Shown here: in pieces, positions 40,007 through 48,888 of the stretch
Numbering within the stretch: position 1 is the stretch's first letter
Layout: every line of letters starts with the position of its first letter
Assembly (NCBI GenBank): GCA_903905065.1
Contig: CAIVEW010000073.1
Location: 62,001-126,000 of the forward strand
Length of the DNA stretch: 64,000 bases
Source: an uncultured Bacteroidota bacterium
Lineage (GTDB): Bacteria > Bacteroidota > Bacteroidia > Chitinophagales > Chitinophagaceae
Direction of reading: 5' to 3'
Position numbers and translations under genes: made by a program
Notes under the pieces: generated by a model
Told to the model about the DNA's origin: nothing
The model's database searches: none
The model's input: the letters and a program-made list of their open reading frames with translations, nothing else

Positions 40007-41386
40007 ATGCGCCACAATAAGGATGTTGTTGTATTCACACTCGTCATCACGTCCATCTTATTGATCTATTCTTTTTTCGCCGCGTTCTCTCACTTCGATC
40101 TGCTGCACCTGAAAAAAGTAAGCATCCTTGCCGATGTGTTTTACGATAAGCAGAGCAAGGCCGGGCCGGCCAGCACGATACCAGACACGGTGATTGCCCC
40201 GGCAGACCGGGTAGCCGATGAGCCGCTGCCGGGTGAGGATACGGGCAAAAAAGTATTCAGCAAGTACCTGGAGCCTAAGATCATCACCAACTTCAGCGCA
40301 GATGCCACCCGTCCCGCGCTGCCCCGGCTCATAGCAAAGCTGCATGCGATAAAGAACGGCAAGAAGGCCAAAGTGCGGGTCGCATGGTTTGGCGATAGCC
40401 TTGTAGAGGCAGATATACTCTCCATGGAGTTTCGCAAGCAGATGCAGCAATACTTTGGGGCGTTTGGTGTGGGCTTTATACCGGCTACGTCTATCACTTC
40501 TAAGTTCCGCATCACGGCCACCCACACCTGGAAGGGCGACTGGGCGGAGGAGAACTTTAAGTCGAAAGACGTGAGTGCGCCGCTGTTCTTCTCGGGCCAC
40601 ACCTTCTTTACCGCAGATGGCGAGGTCACGGTGCAGGACAATACCGTGCGGGATACCCCGGCTGTGCAGCTACTGGAAAAGAGCCTGATCTGTGGACCAT
40701 CGAAAAGTGGCACCGTGATGCTGACCGTGGATGGCAGGCAGAAGCAGTACCCGGCAGATAAGCTGGTGAACCGCATAGTGATGGACAACAGCAACAGCCG
40801 CTCTATAACAGTGGGCGTGCACGATAAGCAGCTACCGGTATACGGCATAAGCATGGAGCCGGACGCGGGCGTGGTAGTAGACAACTTCTCGTTTCGCGGC
40901 ATCAGCGGCATAGAGCTGGGCCGGTTCGATAGCTCGTTCCTGGCCACACTGGCGCGGGAAGATAATTACGACCTCGTAGTGCTGGAGTATGGCGCCAACA
41001 TCCTCTACCACCCAAACGACATGGACTATAGCTGGTATGGCGCCAGCATGAACCATGTGCTGCGGAAACTAAGAAAGGCTATGCCGAACACGGAGATACT
41101 GGTGATCAGCACCGCAGACCGCGCCTTCCTCTACGACGGCGAATGGCGCACCGCGAAGGGCATACACAACCTGGTGAAGGTACAGGCGGAGATGGCGTAT
41201 AACAATGGCGGGGCGTTCTACAACATGTTCCTGAACATGGGCGGTGAGGGCACGATAGCCAAGTGGGCCACCAGCAATCCACCCCTCGCCAAGGATGACC
41301 GCATACACCCGAACTACAAAGCCAGCATAGTGATGGGCGACATGTTTTACCAGTCGTTCATGGATGAATATAATAAGATAAAGTGA
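40007..41386 (+). CDS. membrane-anchored SGNH/GDSL-type hydrolase or acetyltransferase
   Basis: The 459-residue protein has an N-terminal membrane segment (about 8-28) and a periplasmic SGNH domain: GDSLVEAD (block I, Ser near residue 131), a Gly/Asn block (EYGANIL) and DDRIHPN with the catalytic Asp-His pair near the end. It is directly followed by an MBOAT acyltransferase gene, and a second SGNH gene faces them. This mirrors the PatA/PatB and DltB/DltD logic, in which the MBOAT protein moves acyl groups across the membrane and the SGNH enzyme places them on a wall or capsule polymer. That role is inferred. Confidence 0.75.
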   Translation: MRHNKDVVVFTLVITSILLIYSFFAAFSHFDLLHLKKVSILADVFYDKQSKAGPASTIPDTVIAPADRVADEPLPGEDTGKKVFSKYLEPKIITNFSADATRPALPRLIAKLHAIKNGKKAKVRVAWFGDSLVEADILSMEFRKQMQQYFGAFGVGFIPATSITSKFRITATHTWKGDWAEENFKSKDVSAPLFFSGHTFFTADGEVTVQDNTVRDTPAVQLLEKSLICGPSKSGTVMLTVDGRQKQYPADKLVNRIVMDNSNSRSITVGVHDKQLPVYGISMEPDAGVVVDNFSFRGISGIELGRFDSSFLATLAREDNYDLVVLEYGANILYHPNDMDYSWYGASMNHVLRKLRKAMPNTEILVISTADRAFLYDGEWRTAKGIHNLVKVQAEMAYNNGGAFYNMFLNMGGEGTIAKWATSNPPLAKDDRIHPNYKASIVMGDMFYQSFMDEYNKIK

Positions 41387-41450
41387 GCGTAAAGTCCTGG
41401 TGAGCGTAGTCGAACCATGACATACCGAACTGCAAACCAATTAATACCAG

Positions 41451-42938
41451 ATGCCGATTTTTGATACGCAGGAGTTCCTGCACCAGTTTTTATATGATCC
41501 TAAAAATCCTTTGTTGTTCAACAATGGGTTTTTCGTGTATTTCTTTGCTGCCTTCATAAGCCTGTATTATGTGTGCCGCAATAAGATACGGGCGCGGAAT
41601 ATGGTGGTGACGCTCTTCTCGCTGTACTTCTTTTACAAGGCCAGCGGCTACTTTGTGTGGCTGGTCATTATATCCGCCATCACCGATTACTTTCTGTCTA
41701 ACGCCATATACCGTGAACAGGATAAGCGTAAAAAGAAAGCATTGCTGTTACTCAGTGTGGCCGTGAACCTGGGGCTGCTGTTCTATTTTAAGTACACCAA
41801 CTTCTTCCTCACCCTGTCCAACCAGTTCTTCGCTACGCACATCAATCCGCTGAACATACTGCTGCCCGTGGGTATCTCGTTTTACACTTTTGAGAACCTG
41901 AGCTATACCATAGATGTTTACCGCGGAGAGTTTGAGCCGGAGAAGAAATTTATCAATTATATCGTCTTTCTGTCGTTCTTCCCGAAGCTGGTGATGGGGC
42001 CTATAGTACGGGCCCGGGACTTTCTGCCACAACTCCGCAAGCCCTATGAGCTGCAGGAGGGCGATTTCGCAAAGGGGTTTTACCTCATCATGTCTGGCTT
42101 AGTGAAGAAGCTGGTGATCTCCGATTATCTGACGCTGAACCTTGTGAACTATGTCTTCGACGACCCGGCAAGGCATACGGGGCTGGAATGCGCTGTGGCG
42201 GTGTTTGCCTATGCCATCGTCATCTACTGTGACTTCAGCGGTTATAGCGATGTGGCCATAGGTATCGCCAGGTGGCTCGGCATTACGATTCCGCCCAACT
42301 TCAACTTGCCGTACCAAAGCAAGTCCATCACGGAGTTCTGGCGGAGGTGGCATATATCATTGTCTAGCTGGCTGAAAGATTATCTGTACATCTTCTGGCT
42401 GGGTGGTAACCGGAAAGGCAGGGTACGCACCTATGTGAACCTATTCATCACCATGCTGCTCGGCGGCCTGTGGCATGGCGCCAACTGGACGTTCATCATT
42501 TGGGGTGGTCTGCATGGCATAGGTCTGGCCGTGCATAAAATATGGATGGAGCGCGCAAGCGGGTTTATAAAGAGAAATGAAACCAATGCGCTCTATAATC
42601 TTGCGGCAGGCCTGCTCACATTCCTGTTTGTTTGCTTCTGCTGGATATTCTTTAAGTCGCCAGATTATGCAACTGCCTCCATCATGATCTCGCAGATCTT
42701 CACCGATTTCTCATTGAGTGTGTGGCCCACTTTCTGGGGCACCTACCACAATGTGATCTGGCTCATGCTGCTGGGGTATGCCCTGCACATGGTGCCGGAG
42801 ACCCTGCCGGGGGTGATCATCGCGAGAATACAAAAAGCACCGATGGTAGCGTTTGTGGTGGCTTTTATTGCGTTCCTTGTACTGTATGCGCAGTTTAAAT
42901 CGAGTACGCCGGTGATGCCTATTTATTTGAAGTTTTGA
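41451..42938 (+). CDS. MBOAT-family membrane O-acyltransferase (AlgI/DltB-like)
   Basis: The 495-residue protein has about ten membrane segments and the MBOAT signatures: LPVGISFYTFENLSYTIDVY (about 138-157), FPKLVMGPIVRARDF, WRRWHISLSSWLKDYLY (about 297-313) and the active-site His in GLWHGANWTFIIWG (about 341-354). Such proteins pass acyl groups from the cytoplasm to extracytoplasmic acceptors. It lies between two SGNH genes, 64 bases after the first. Confidence 0.92.
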   Translation: MPIFDTQEFLHQFLYDPKNPLLFNNGFFVYFFAAFISLYYVCRNKIRARNMVVTLFSLYFFYKASGYFVWLVIISAITDYFLSNAIYREQDKRKKKALLLLSVAVNLGLLFYFKYTNFFLTLSNQFFATHINPLNILLPVGISFYTFENLSYTIDVYRGEFEPEKKFINYIVFLSFFPKLVMGPIVRARDFLPQLRKPYELQEGDFAKGFYLIMSGLVKKLVISDYLTLNLVNYVFDDPARHTGLECAVAVFAYAIVIYCDFSGYSDVAIGIARWLGITIPPNFNLPYQSKSITEFWRRWHISLSSWLKDYLYIFWLGGNRKGRVRTYVNLFITMLLGGLWHGANWTFIIWGGLHGIGLAVHKIWMERASGFIKRNETNALYNLAAGLLTFLFVCFCWIFFKSPDYATASIMISQIFTDFSLSVWPTFWGTYHNVIWLMLLGYALHMVPETLPGVIIARIQKAPMVAFVVAFIAFLVLYAQFKSSTPVMPIYLKF

Positions 42939-42960
42939 TCAGGATTTGAGGATTTTCAGG
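42937..42960. repeat. dispersed repeat, copy 3 (inverted)
   Basis: GATCAGGATTTGAGGATTTT is the reverse complement of a variant of the motif at 31134-31177. It lies between the convergent MBOAT and SGNH genes. Confidence 0.4.
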
Positions 42961-42974
42961 GTGCGCGGGTAAGA

Positions 42975-44390
42975 TCACTGCTCGTACTTCACATGTATCT
43001 TACTGTTTTTGTTACGCGCAGATGTGGTATCGGGTTTGGCCACCGGCCTTTTGTTTTCTCCCGATTCTGAAGCATGTTTTACTGGACCGTCGGGGTTTTT
43101 CTCTGGCTTAGGTTTAGCAATAGTTTTTGGAGTGGGCTTTTTGTGCGCTACTGGTTCAGGATTGTAGGGGTGCAGTTTTGCGTAGTTGTTATAGGCCTTA
43201 GCAAATGCGCTGAGCAGTAGTTGCCCTTGTAGTTGGTAACCTTTGGGCTGGTAGTGTACCAGGTCATGGCCGAGGAGGCCGGCGTGCTTCCATCCTGCTG
43301 CGCTTTTCTTTCCACCGCTTATGTCGTAGAGGTCCCACCAGGCGGCTCCACTTTTTTCAGCGGAGCGGATGAGGCCATTGGTTACTTTGCTGAGTACGGC
43401 ATTGGGACGTTTGCCTTTGTAAAAGGAGCCGGCCGGTGTTGTTATCAGTACGGGCGCACCAGGTGCTATTTGATGAATTTTATGGATCATCGAGTCGCAT
43501 AATGCCGCCATTGCCTGCTCGGTGAGGTCGGGGTTTTGCGCTTCGTTGGTACCCATAGACAGAATGAAGAGATCGCCGTTCAGCGCCTTCAGTTGCTGCC
43601 AGAATAGATCGCTGCCTACATATTGGTCAAAGCGAGCGCCGTTGGCGCCAATGGTGTGGTAGATCACTCCGCAGGTATCCTTCCGCTCCAGCGAGACACC
43701 ATAGAACTTGTAATCGCCGAAGGTTGTTTTGGTAAGCGCACAGCCGGATAGCAGGGCATCGCTCTCGTAAACGAGCGAAGGGCTGTTGGCCTCTTCTATT
43801 GTGGAAAGTGATATTGGGTTGCCCTTGCTGCTGTCTGTGAGCAGGTAGTCTTCTTTCTGTTTGCCAAGGAAGAAAACCATGCGGTTAAAGTATTCGGGGT
43901 TTCCGTTTTCGTCCTTAAGCCACACATTTACGGTCGCTTCTTTGTGGGCAGATACCATACCATATCCACAGATACCTGTCTCTATGGGTGAAGTGTTGTT
44001 GGTGATCCGGTTGCTATGCCAGGTGGCATTTGAGGATGCATGCAGGTCTCTGGGCCCGTTGGTATTAGCAAGGGAGTAAGGGAAAACCAATCCCCGCCCT
44101 GCGTTCCCGAAGTAAGCCTGGAAACCGTTGCGCAACACACTGGTGATGCCATCGGCCTGCAGGTGGGAGTCGCCGATATGCACTATGTTTACCCGGCCCT
44201 TGTGGGAGGCGTGCACGGCTACCAATTTTCTAAAAACACTGTCCAGTTCAGTATGATGAGCGATAGCGTTCTCATCAAAATGTATGAAGCCATAATGATC
44301 CGGGGCAGGAACATGCCATTTTACAGTATCCATCTGCGCATCAGCTACAAGGGGAAATAACACAGCCAAAAGGAATAAGAATTGTTTCAT
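42975..44390 (-). CDS. secreted SGNH/GDSL-type hydrolase with Lys/Pro-rich tail
   Basis: The 471-residue protein has a signal peptide (about 1-18) and an SGNH domain: HIGDSHLQADG (block I, near residue 73), MGTNEAQ (Gly/Asn block, about 278) and HDLVHYQPKGY (Asp-x-x-His, about 376-380), then a basic, Pro-rich tail from about 405 that may bind the wall or another polymer. It is convergent with the MBOAT gene and probably acts with it. Same block I form (GDSHLQADG and FGNAGRGL) as in peptidoglycan O-acetylation partners; inference. Confidence 0.78.
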   Translation of the reverse strand: MKQFLFLLAVLFPLVADAQMDTVKWHVPAPDHYGFIHFDENAIAHHTELDSVFRKLVAVHASHKGRVNIVHIGDSHLQADGITSVLRNGFQAYFGNAGRGLVFPYSLANTNGPRDLHASSNATWHSNRITNNTSPIETGICGYGMVSAHKEATVNVWLKDENGNPEYFNRMVFFLGKQKEDYLLTDSSKGNPISLSTIEEANSPSLVYESDALLSGCALTKTTFGDYKFYGVSLERKDTCGVIYHTIGANGARFDQYVGSDLFWQQLKALNGDLFILSMGTNEAQNPDLTEQAMAALCDSMIHKIHQIAPGAPVLITTPAGSFYKGKRPNAVLSKVTNGLIRSAEKSGAAWWDLYDISGGKKSAAGWKHAGLLGHDLVHYQPKGYQLQGQLLLSAFAKAYNNYAKLHPYNPEPVAHKKPTPKTIAKPKPEKNPDGPVKHASESGENKRPVAKPDTTSARNKNSKIHVKYEQ

Positions 44391-44443
44391 CGTTAACGGT
44401 ACAACAAGCTACTAAAATTAATTGCCGGATTTCGTTTTGCAAT

Positions 44444-45508
44444 CTACTTCTTTCTTTTTGCGCGCTCATACTGCTCAGGCCAGGCCATTTCGTCATAGCT
44501 GAGTTCGCGGGCGGCTCGCAATGGGAAGTAAGGGTCACGCAGTAATTCGCGGGCCATGAATATCAGATCGGCCTGGCCGGATGTGAGTATCTCTTCGGCC
44601 TGTTCGGCAGAAACGATAATACCTACGGCTCCGGTGAGTATGCCGGTCTTGCGCACTGCAGCAGCAAATGGTACCTGGTAATTGGGTTTAGCGGGGATCT
44701 TAGCATAGGAAACAACACCACCTGATGAACAATCAACAAGGTCTACACCTCTACCCTTAACCAGTTCACCGAGCTTAACAGAGTCTTCCACTGTCCATCC
44801 GCCGTCGGCCCAGTCGCTTGCTGATATGCGCAGAAACAAGGGTAGCTCTTGTGGCCAAACGCTTCTTATCGCGTCAATGATCTCAACGAGAAAACGGGTG
44901 CGGTTCTCAAAGTTTCCACCATAATCGTCGGTACGCTTATTGCTCAAGGGAGACATAAACTCATTGATGAGATAGCCATGAGCGCCATGAATCTCAATTA
45001 CCTTGAAACCGGCAGCCAATGCCCGCTTTGCAGCGGCTTTAAAGTCGGTAACTATCCTTTTTATTTCTCCAAGGCTAAGTTCGAGCGGCGTGTCTTTATC
45101 ATCCGAAAAAGCTAAGAGGCTTGGGGCTACGGTCTTCCAGCCTCCTTCCGAAACCGGTATTAACTTATCATTTTTCCAGGGCTCGGTGACGCTGGCCTTT
45201 CTGCCGGCATGGGCTAACTGCATGCCCGGCACAGCCCCTTGCTGCTCTATGAAGTGTGTTATCTTTTTTAGTTGCTCAATATGGTCATCCTTCCAGATAC
45301 CCAGATCATGCGGGGATATACGTCCTTCGGGGCTCACCGCCGTGGCCTCAGTGAACACCAACGCTGCGCCCCCTACTGCCCTGCTCCCCAGGTGCACAAA
45401 ATGCCAGTCGTTGGCAAAGCCATCTTCGCTGCTGTACTGGCACATGGGCGAAACCACTATGCGATTTCGAAGGGTGATCTTTCTTATCGTGAGCTGGGTG
45501 AATAACAT
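44444..45508 (-). CDS. namA: NADPH dehydrogenase of the old yellow enzyme family (YqjM/NamA-like)
   Basis: The 354-residue flavoenzyme folds as an FMN-binding barrel: PMCQYSSEDGFANDWHFVHLGSRA at the start, LAHAGRKAS, FKVIEIHGAHGYLINEFMSP with catalytic His residues, NRRTDDYGGNFENRTRF-like segment (SNKRTDDYGGNFENR) and RELLRDPYFPLRAA. The enzyme reduces activated C=C bonds using NADPH. The short motif order and PMCQYS start match the YqjM class. A single gene, on the minus strand. Confidence 0.92.
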   Translation of the reverse strand: MLFTQLTIRKITLRNRIVVSPMCQYSSEDGFANDWHFVHLGSRAVGGAALVFTEATAVSPEGRISPHDLGIWKDDHIEQLKKITHFIEQQGAVPGMQLAHAGRKASVTEPWKNDKLIPVSEGGWKTVAPSLLAFSDDKDTPLELSLGEIKRIVTDFKAAAKRALAAGFKVIEIHGAHGYLINEFMSPLSNKRTDDYGGNFENRTRFLVEIIDAIRSVWPQELPLFLRISASDWADGGWTVEDSVKLGELVKGRGVDLVDCSSGGVVSYAKIPAKPNYQVPFAAAVRKTGILTGAVGIIVSAEQAEEILTSGQADLIFMARELLRDPYFPLRAARELSYDEMAWPEQYERAKRKK

Positions 45509-45565
45509 AATAGCTCAAAGTTAGAGAATTCAGGATTAAGGGGCTGTTGGCGTGCAGGCATAAAA

Positions 45566-45593
45566 AAAGGATACTGAAATTTCAATATCCTTT
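45566..45593 (-). terminator. terminator of the secreted-protein gene
   Basis: AAAGGATA and TATCCTTT form a stem, with seven T after it when read on the minus strand, directly behind the stop of the gene at 45616-46137. Confidence 0.75.
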
Positions 45594-45615
45594 CTGAATA
45601 TGATCGCAAAATAAA

Positions 45616-46137
45616 TTAATCCATGTAGTCGTAATCGCGCCAATGGTAGTGGTCTGCACCTGCGTAAATAGAGCTTATTTCTATTTCGTAGTATGGCTTA
45701 TCGTCATCGCGGAAAGAAATGTCGTACAGGTGTACTATGATCTTGTCGTTGGTATAGATATGCTCCATATATTGCTCACGTGTGAAACGGCGAAGGGCAG
45801 TGCGGTAGTAGGTCAGACTCGCCTCACACTGTTTCTTGATGCGTTCAAATTCCTCCTTATTGCTTGTTTCAAATTTGATCGAAACGTGGTTGTGATACGC
45901 GTATCCGTTGTCGTAGTTATGGGTGTACGAGATCACATTGGTGCCGTTGCGGAATACGGTGCTGCGGTCGTTATATTCCAGATGAGACAGTTTGTACCCT
46001 TTGTCATGTACATAAGTTTCAAAAGCCGGAAAGTTATCAGACCTTAATTTCACCAGATCATCGAAGGAAAAATCCTGCGCAAAGCTCAGTGTACCAAAGC
46101 TGAACGAAATCAAAACAAGCAGTAATATTTTTTTCAT
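45616..46137 (-). CDS. secreted protein of unknown function
   Basis: The 173-residue product has a signal peptide (about 1-20, ending LSFAQ) and a mixed alpha/beta mature part, with FRNGTNVISYTHN and an acidic/aromatic end (YAGADHYHWRDYDYMD). No family is recognised. It is expected in the periplasm or outside the cell, and has its own terminator. Confidence 0.65.
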   Translation of the reverse strand: MKKILLLVLISFSFGTLSFAQDFSFDDLVKLRSDNFPAFETYVHDKGYKLSHLEYNDRSTVFRNGTNVISYTHNYDNGYAYHNHVSIKFETSNKEEFERIKKQCEASLTYYRTALRRFTREQYMEHIYTNDKIIVHLYDISFRDDDKPYYEIEISSIYAGADHYHWRDYDYMD

Positions 46138-46503
46138 GTTATTAATTTGAGAGACAAATATAACGGGTGAGCGGTGAAATCAGAAACATTTGGGAATAAA
46201 TTTCTCTTCGAACGATTCAGAGCTAAGTAAGATCCGTCGCTCAGCAGAAAAAGTTCGCGTGATTTCAATGTATATTTTTTGATATTTATGCGAGAGGCGC
46301 ATCTTGGTATACTTCCACATGTATTCATTTCTTGCGAAAATTTGTTAAAAGCGGCTTAAGTTTTCCGTCCTACCGCCTTGCGGGCATTGTCCGATTCAGA
46401 ATTTTCAGTAGCCGGATACCAGCAGGCGGGTCAAAGAATTGCAAGATTGTATGATATTCCGGATGGAAGGCATAGATGTATTATTTTCTATTCTCCATAA
46501 TCA
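46138..46503. other. 366-bp region without a gene
   Basis: I see no gene, tRNA or clear repeat. It contains the upstream region of the secreted-protein gene and the 3' flank of the pseudouridine synthase gene. Confidence 0.4.
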
Positions 46504-48192
46504 TTAAAAATCCTCCCCCACCTCAAAACTAATCCTCTCCTTCGTCTTAGGATGCACAAATGAAAGATAGGCAGCGTGGAGGTACAACCGCTTATCGGCG
46601 GTACCATAAAGATCATCGCCAACGATGGGGGCATTGAGGCCAAGCTCATGGGCGGCATGCATGCGGAGCTGGTGGGTGCGGCCGGTGAGGGGCCAAAAAT
46701 GGACTTTGGTTGTGTTTTCGGTTCGTGCTACTACCTTCCACCGGGTGATGCTTTTTTTGCCGGTCTCAAAGCAAACCAACTGCAGCGGCCGGTTGTAAGG
46801 ATCGGGAGTTAAGGGAAGTCTTATTTCTCCATCTGCCCGGTCGATGACTTTGGAGAGCAGTGCGGTGTATCGCTTACTTATGGTGCGGTCGAGAAACTGC
46901 TTTTGGATATGCTTGTGTACCTCTGCGGTTTTGGCTACTACCAATAGTCCGGAGGTGCCCATATCCAGCCGGTGAACGAGCAGCGGCTCGATATTTACCA
47001 AAATGGATTTAAGCCGGGTATATACCGAATCGTTGATGTCGATACCGGGAACGGATCTTAGTCCGGCAGGCTTGTTAACTACGAGGAGGTATTCGTCTTC
47101 ATAAACGATTTCAAGGCAGGCACTATCTTCAGCGGGTTGCAGGAACGGGTTTTCGTCCATGGGCATTCCTTCCAGCATATGCGCCAGGATGGGCTTGCAT
47201 TTACCGGCACAGGCAGGGTAAAACTGTTTGTGTTTCCTGATCTCTGACCTCGGTGTGGCGCCCCACCAAAACTCTGCCATAGCCAGCGGTTCGTATCCAT
47301 TCGCAAAAGCGAATTGCAGCAGCTTGGGGGTGGCACATTCGCCAGCGCCGGCCGGTGGCCTGCCGAAAGCGGTAGGGCTGAAAATATCGTGTAAACTCTT
47401 GCTTTTACCGGCTTTGTTCAGAAATGAATATTGTTCAAAAAGTTGCCCCTGCAAAGCTGCCGACCTTTCCTTGCGTTCATTTTTCAGTGCTTCGATACGG
47501 CCGTCAAACTGTGCCACTTTTGCGCGTACTTCTTCTAAACATTGCTTCCAGTCGTCGGCAAGCATTTTGAGTACCCACTGATCATGGTTACTCTGCCGTA
47601 CGAGGTCTGCTTCAACTAAGGCATAGCTAGCTTGATCGAGGTTGTTCTTTTGCTCCTCACGGCGTTTTCCGCGGAGTTCTTTATTGATCTTTAACTGTTT
47701 TTTTAGATCGGATATTTCCTGTAATGATTCGGCGGAAAGCCGTTCCATATCCCATTTCAGGCTATTGTAATTTTGATCTACCTGTATTGCCTCGATCTGC
47801 CTGTTGATGGCATCAATGATCTCCTGCTCTTTCAGAAAAAAACTGTTCTCTGTCAGCATATCAAAGACAGGCGGAACGAATTTGGGGTGATCGTTTGTGC
47901 CTGCCAGCTTACCCGAGCAGCCGGACAGGTAACCAATTTTCCCATCCCGGTCCCGCACCACTAAAACGCCAAACATCTTGCCGATGACGTAGCCCTCCTT
48001 ATCTGTGGTAAGTCCGAAATTATGGTCGAGGTCAGTTTGCGTTTCCAGGTAATGCTGTAGCTCCGCCGCGGCTATTTTTGTTAACGGGTGTGGCTCATAA
48101 TAAAAAGGGAAAGTGAACCGCTCAGGCAGGCCTACCTCACTTATCACACTATCCGGAAACCAGGAAATCCTGTTTTGATCACTGTTGGCCAA
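46504..48192 (-). CDS. RluA-family pseudouridine synthase with long N-terminal extension
   Basis: The 562-residue enzyme converts uridine to pseudouridine in RNA. The catalytic domain is C-terminal (about 345-560): an EDEYLLVVNKPAGLRSVPG opening, the active-site Asp in HRLDMGTSGLLVVAK (about 407-421) and the KRYTALL and TGRTHQLRMH blocks. The N-terminal 340 residues form an unusual extension with a coiled coil (about 125-260) and an FANGYEPLAMAEFWWG plus CxGKCKP segment that may bind RNA or metal. It is a separate long subgroup of the family. Target nucleotide unknown. A TATTTTTG box is at 48214-48221. Confidence 0.88.
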   Translation of the reverse strand: MANSDQNRISWFPDSVISEVGLPERFTFPFYYEPHPLTKIAAAELQHYLETQTDLDHNFGLTTDKEGYVIGKMFGVLVVRDRDGKIGYLSGCSGKLAGTNDHPKFVPPVFDMLTENSFFLKEQEIIDAINRQIEAIQVDQNYNSLKWDMERLSAESLQEISDLKKQLKINKELRGKRREEQKNNLDQASYALVEADLVRQSNHDQWVLKMLADDWKQCLEEVRAKVAQFDGRIEALKNERKERSAALQGQLFEQYSFLNKAGKSKSLHDIFSPTAFGRPPAGAGECATPKLLQFAFANGYEPLAMAEFWWGATPRSEIRKHKQFYPACAGKCKPILAHMLEGMPMDENPFLQPAEDSACLEIVYEDEYLLVVNKPAGLRSVPGIDINDSVYTRLKSILVNIEPLLVHRLDMGTSGLLVVAKTAEVHKHIQKQFLDRTISKRYTALLSKVIDRADGEIRLPLTPDPYNRPLQLVCFETGKKSITRWKVVARTENTTKVHFWPLTGRTHQLRMHAAHELGLNAPIVGDDLYGTADKRLYLHAAYLSFVHPKTKERISFEVGEDF

Positions 48193-48213
48193 GGCTTATT
48201 TGTATCTGATCTG

Positions 48214-48221
48214 CAAAAATA
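48214..48221 (-). promoter_or_regulatory. -7 promoter box of the pseudouridine synthase gene
   Basis: CAAAAATA reads TATTTTTG on the minus strand, about 22 bases before the start codon at 48192. Confidence 0.45.
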
Positions 48222-48252
48222 ACGCATCTTTGAAAGATATGGGGAGGAATGG

Positions 48253-48561
48253 CTAAGATCGCCTTTTAAATTTTTTAGGCCTTTTGTGTGTATTCATTAC
48301 CGAAAGAACAACGACCTTTTGCCCACGAATTTCAAAGATGATTAAATAGGGGAAGGAGTGCAGTTTTACATCTCTGATATTGCTTTTGCGAGTTGTAAAA
48401 ACAAAAGAATAATGTTGTAGATTTGATTGTAGTTTTTGATAAGTCTCTGACAATTCTTTGAAAAAACGCTCTCCTAATTTTGGATCAATGCCGTCATAAT
48501 AATCAACCGCATCCTTGGCTTCCAACTGCGCCTCGACATTGACGATCAAATCATACTCCAT
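48253..48561 (-). CDS. RelE/ParE-family toxin
   Basis: The 102-residue protein follows the RelE/ParE pattern: a helical start (VEAQLEAKDAVDYYDGIDPKLGERFFKEL) and a C-terminal sheet with RDVKLHSFPYLIIFEIRG and VVVLSVMNTHKRP. Members cut mRNA on the ribosome (RelE) or act on gyrase (ParE). It overlaps the antitoxin gene before it by 11 bases, antitoxin first. Confidence 0.85.
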   Translation of the reverse strand: MEYDLIVNVEAQLEAKDAVDYYDGIDPKLGERFFKELSETYQKLQSNLQHYSFVFTTRKSNIRDVKLHSFPYLIIFEIRGQKVVVLSVMNTHKRPKKFKRRS

Positions 48562-48796
48562 TTTTCTTCCTGTGCTTTTTGATATTCTCCAGCGATTCCT
48601 TTAATGTATAGATTTTTGCTTTCCCCAAAAATGTGTCCTCACTTCTTTTTTCGAGTTCAGTTAGCAACTCTTCGTCATAAACAAACCGCTCCTGGTTGAT
48701 ATTTTCTTCCAGCAACGCATAAATTGCCTTTACCTTTTTCTGGTCTGCATTTTCGATATAGTTGTGCAACTTTTCCTTTACTGCCGTATATGTCAT
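48551..48796 (-). CDS. antitoxin partner of the RelE-type toxin
   Basis: The 81-residue protein has KEKLHNYIENADQKKVKAIY and a charged C-terminal tail (YTLKESLENIKKHRKKNG) and belongs to the same antitoxin family as the two relics at 34213 and 39602. It should neutralise the toxin and repress the operon. Confidence 0.8.
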   Translation of the reverse strand: MTYTAVKEKLHNYIENADQKKVKAIYALLEENINQERFVYDEELLTELEKRSEDTFLGKAKIYTLKESLENIKKHRKKNGV

Positions 48797-48888
48797 ATAC
48801 TCCTATTTATTACTACTGTAAATATACCCCAAACAATGCAAAAAACTATACATAAATTTAGATCAGAAAAAGCTTTACAATCAATTCA

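Noticed and set aside
46134-46328. 64-residue frame upstream of the secreted-protein gene
   Set aside because: It covers the probable promoter region of that gene and has no protein-like features.
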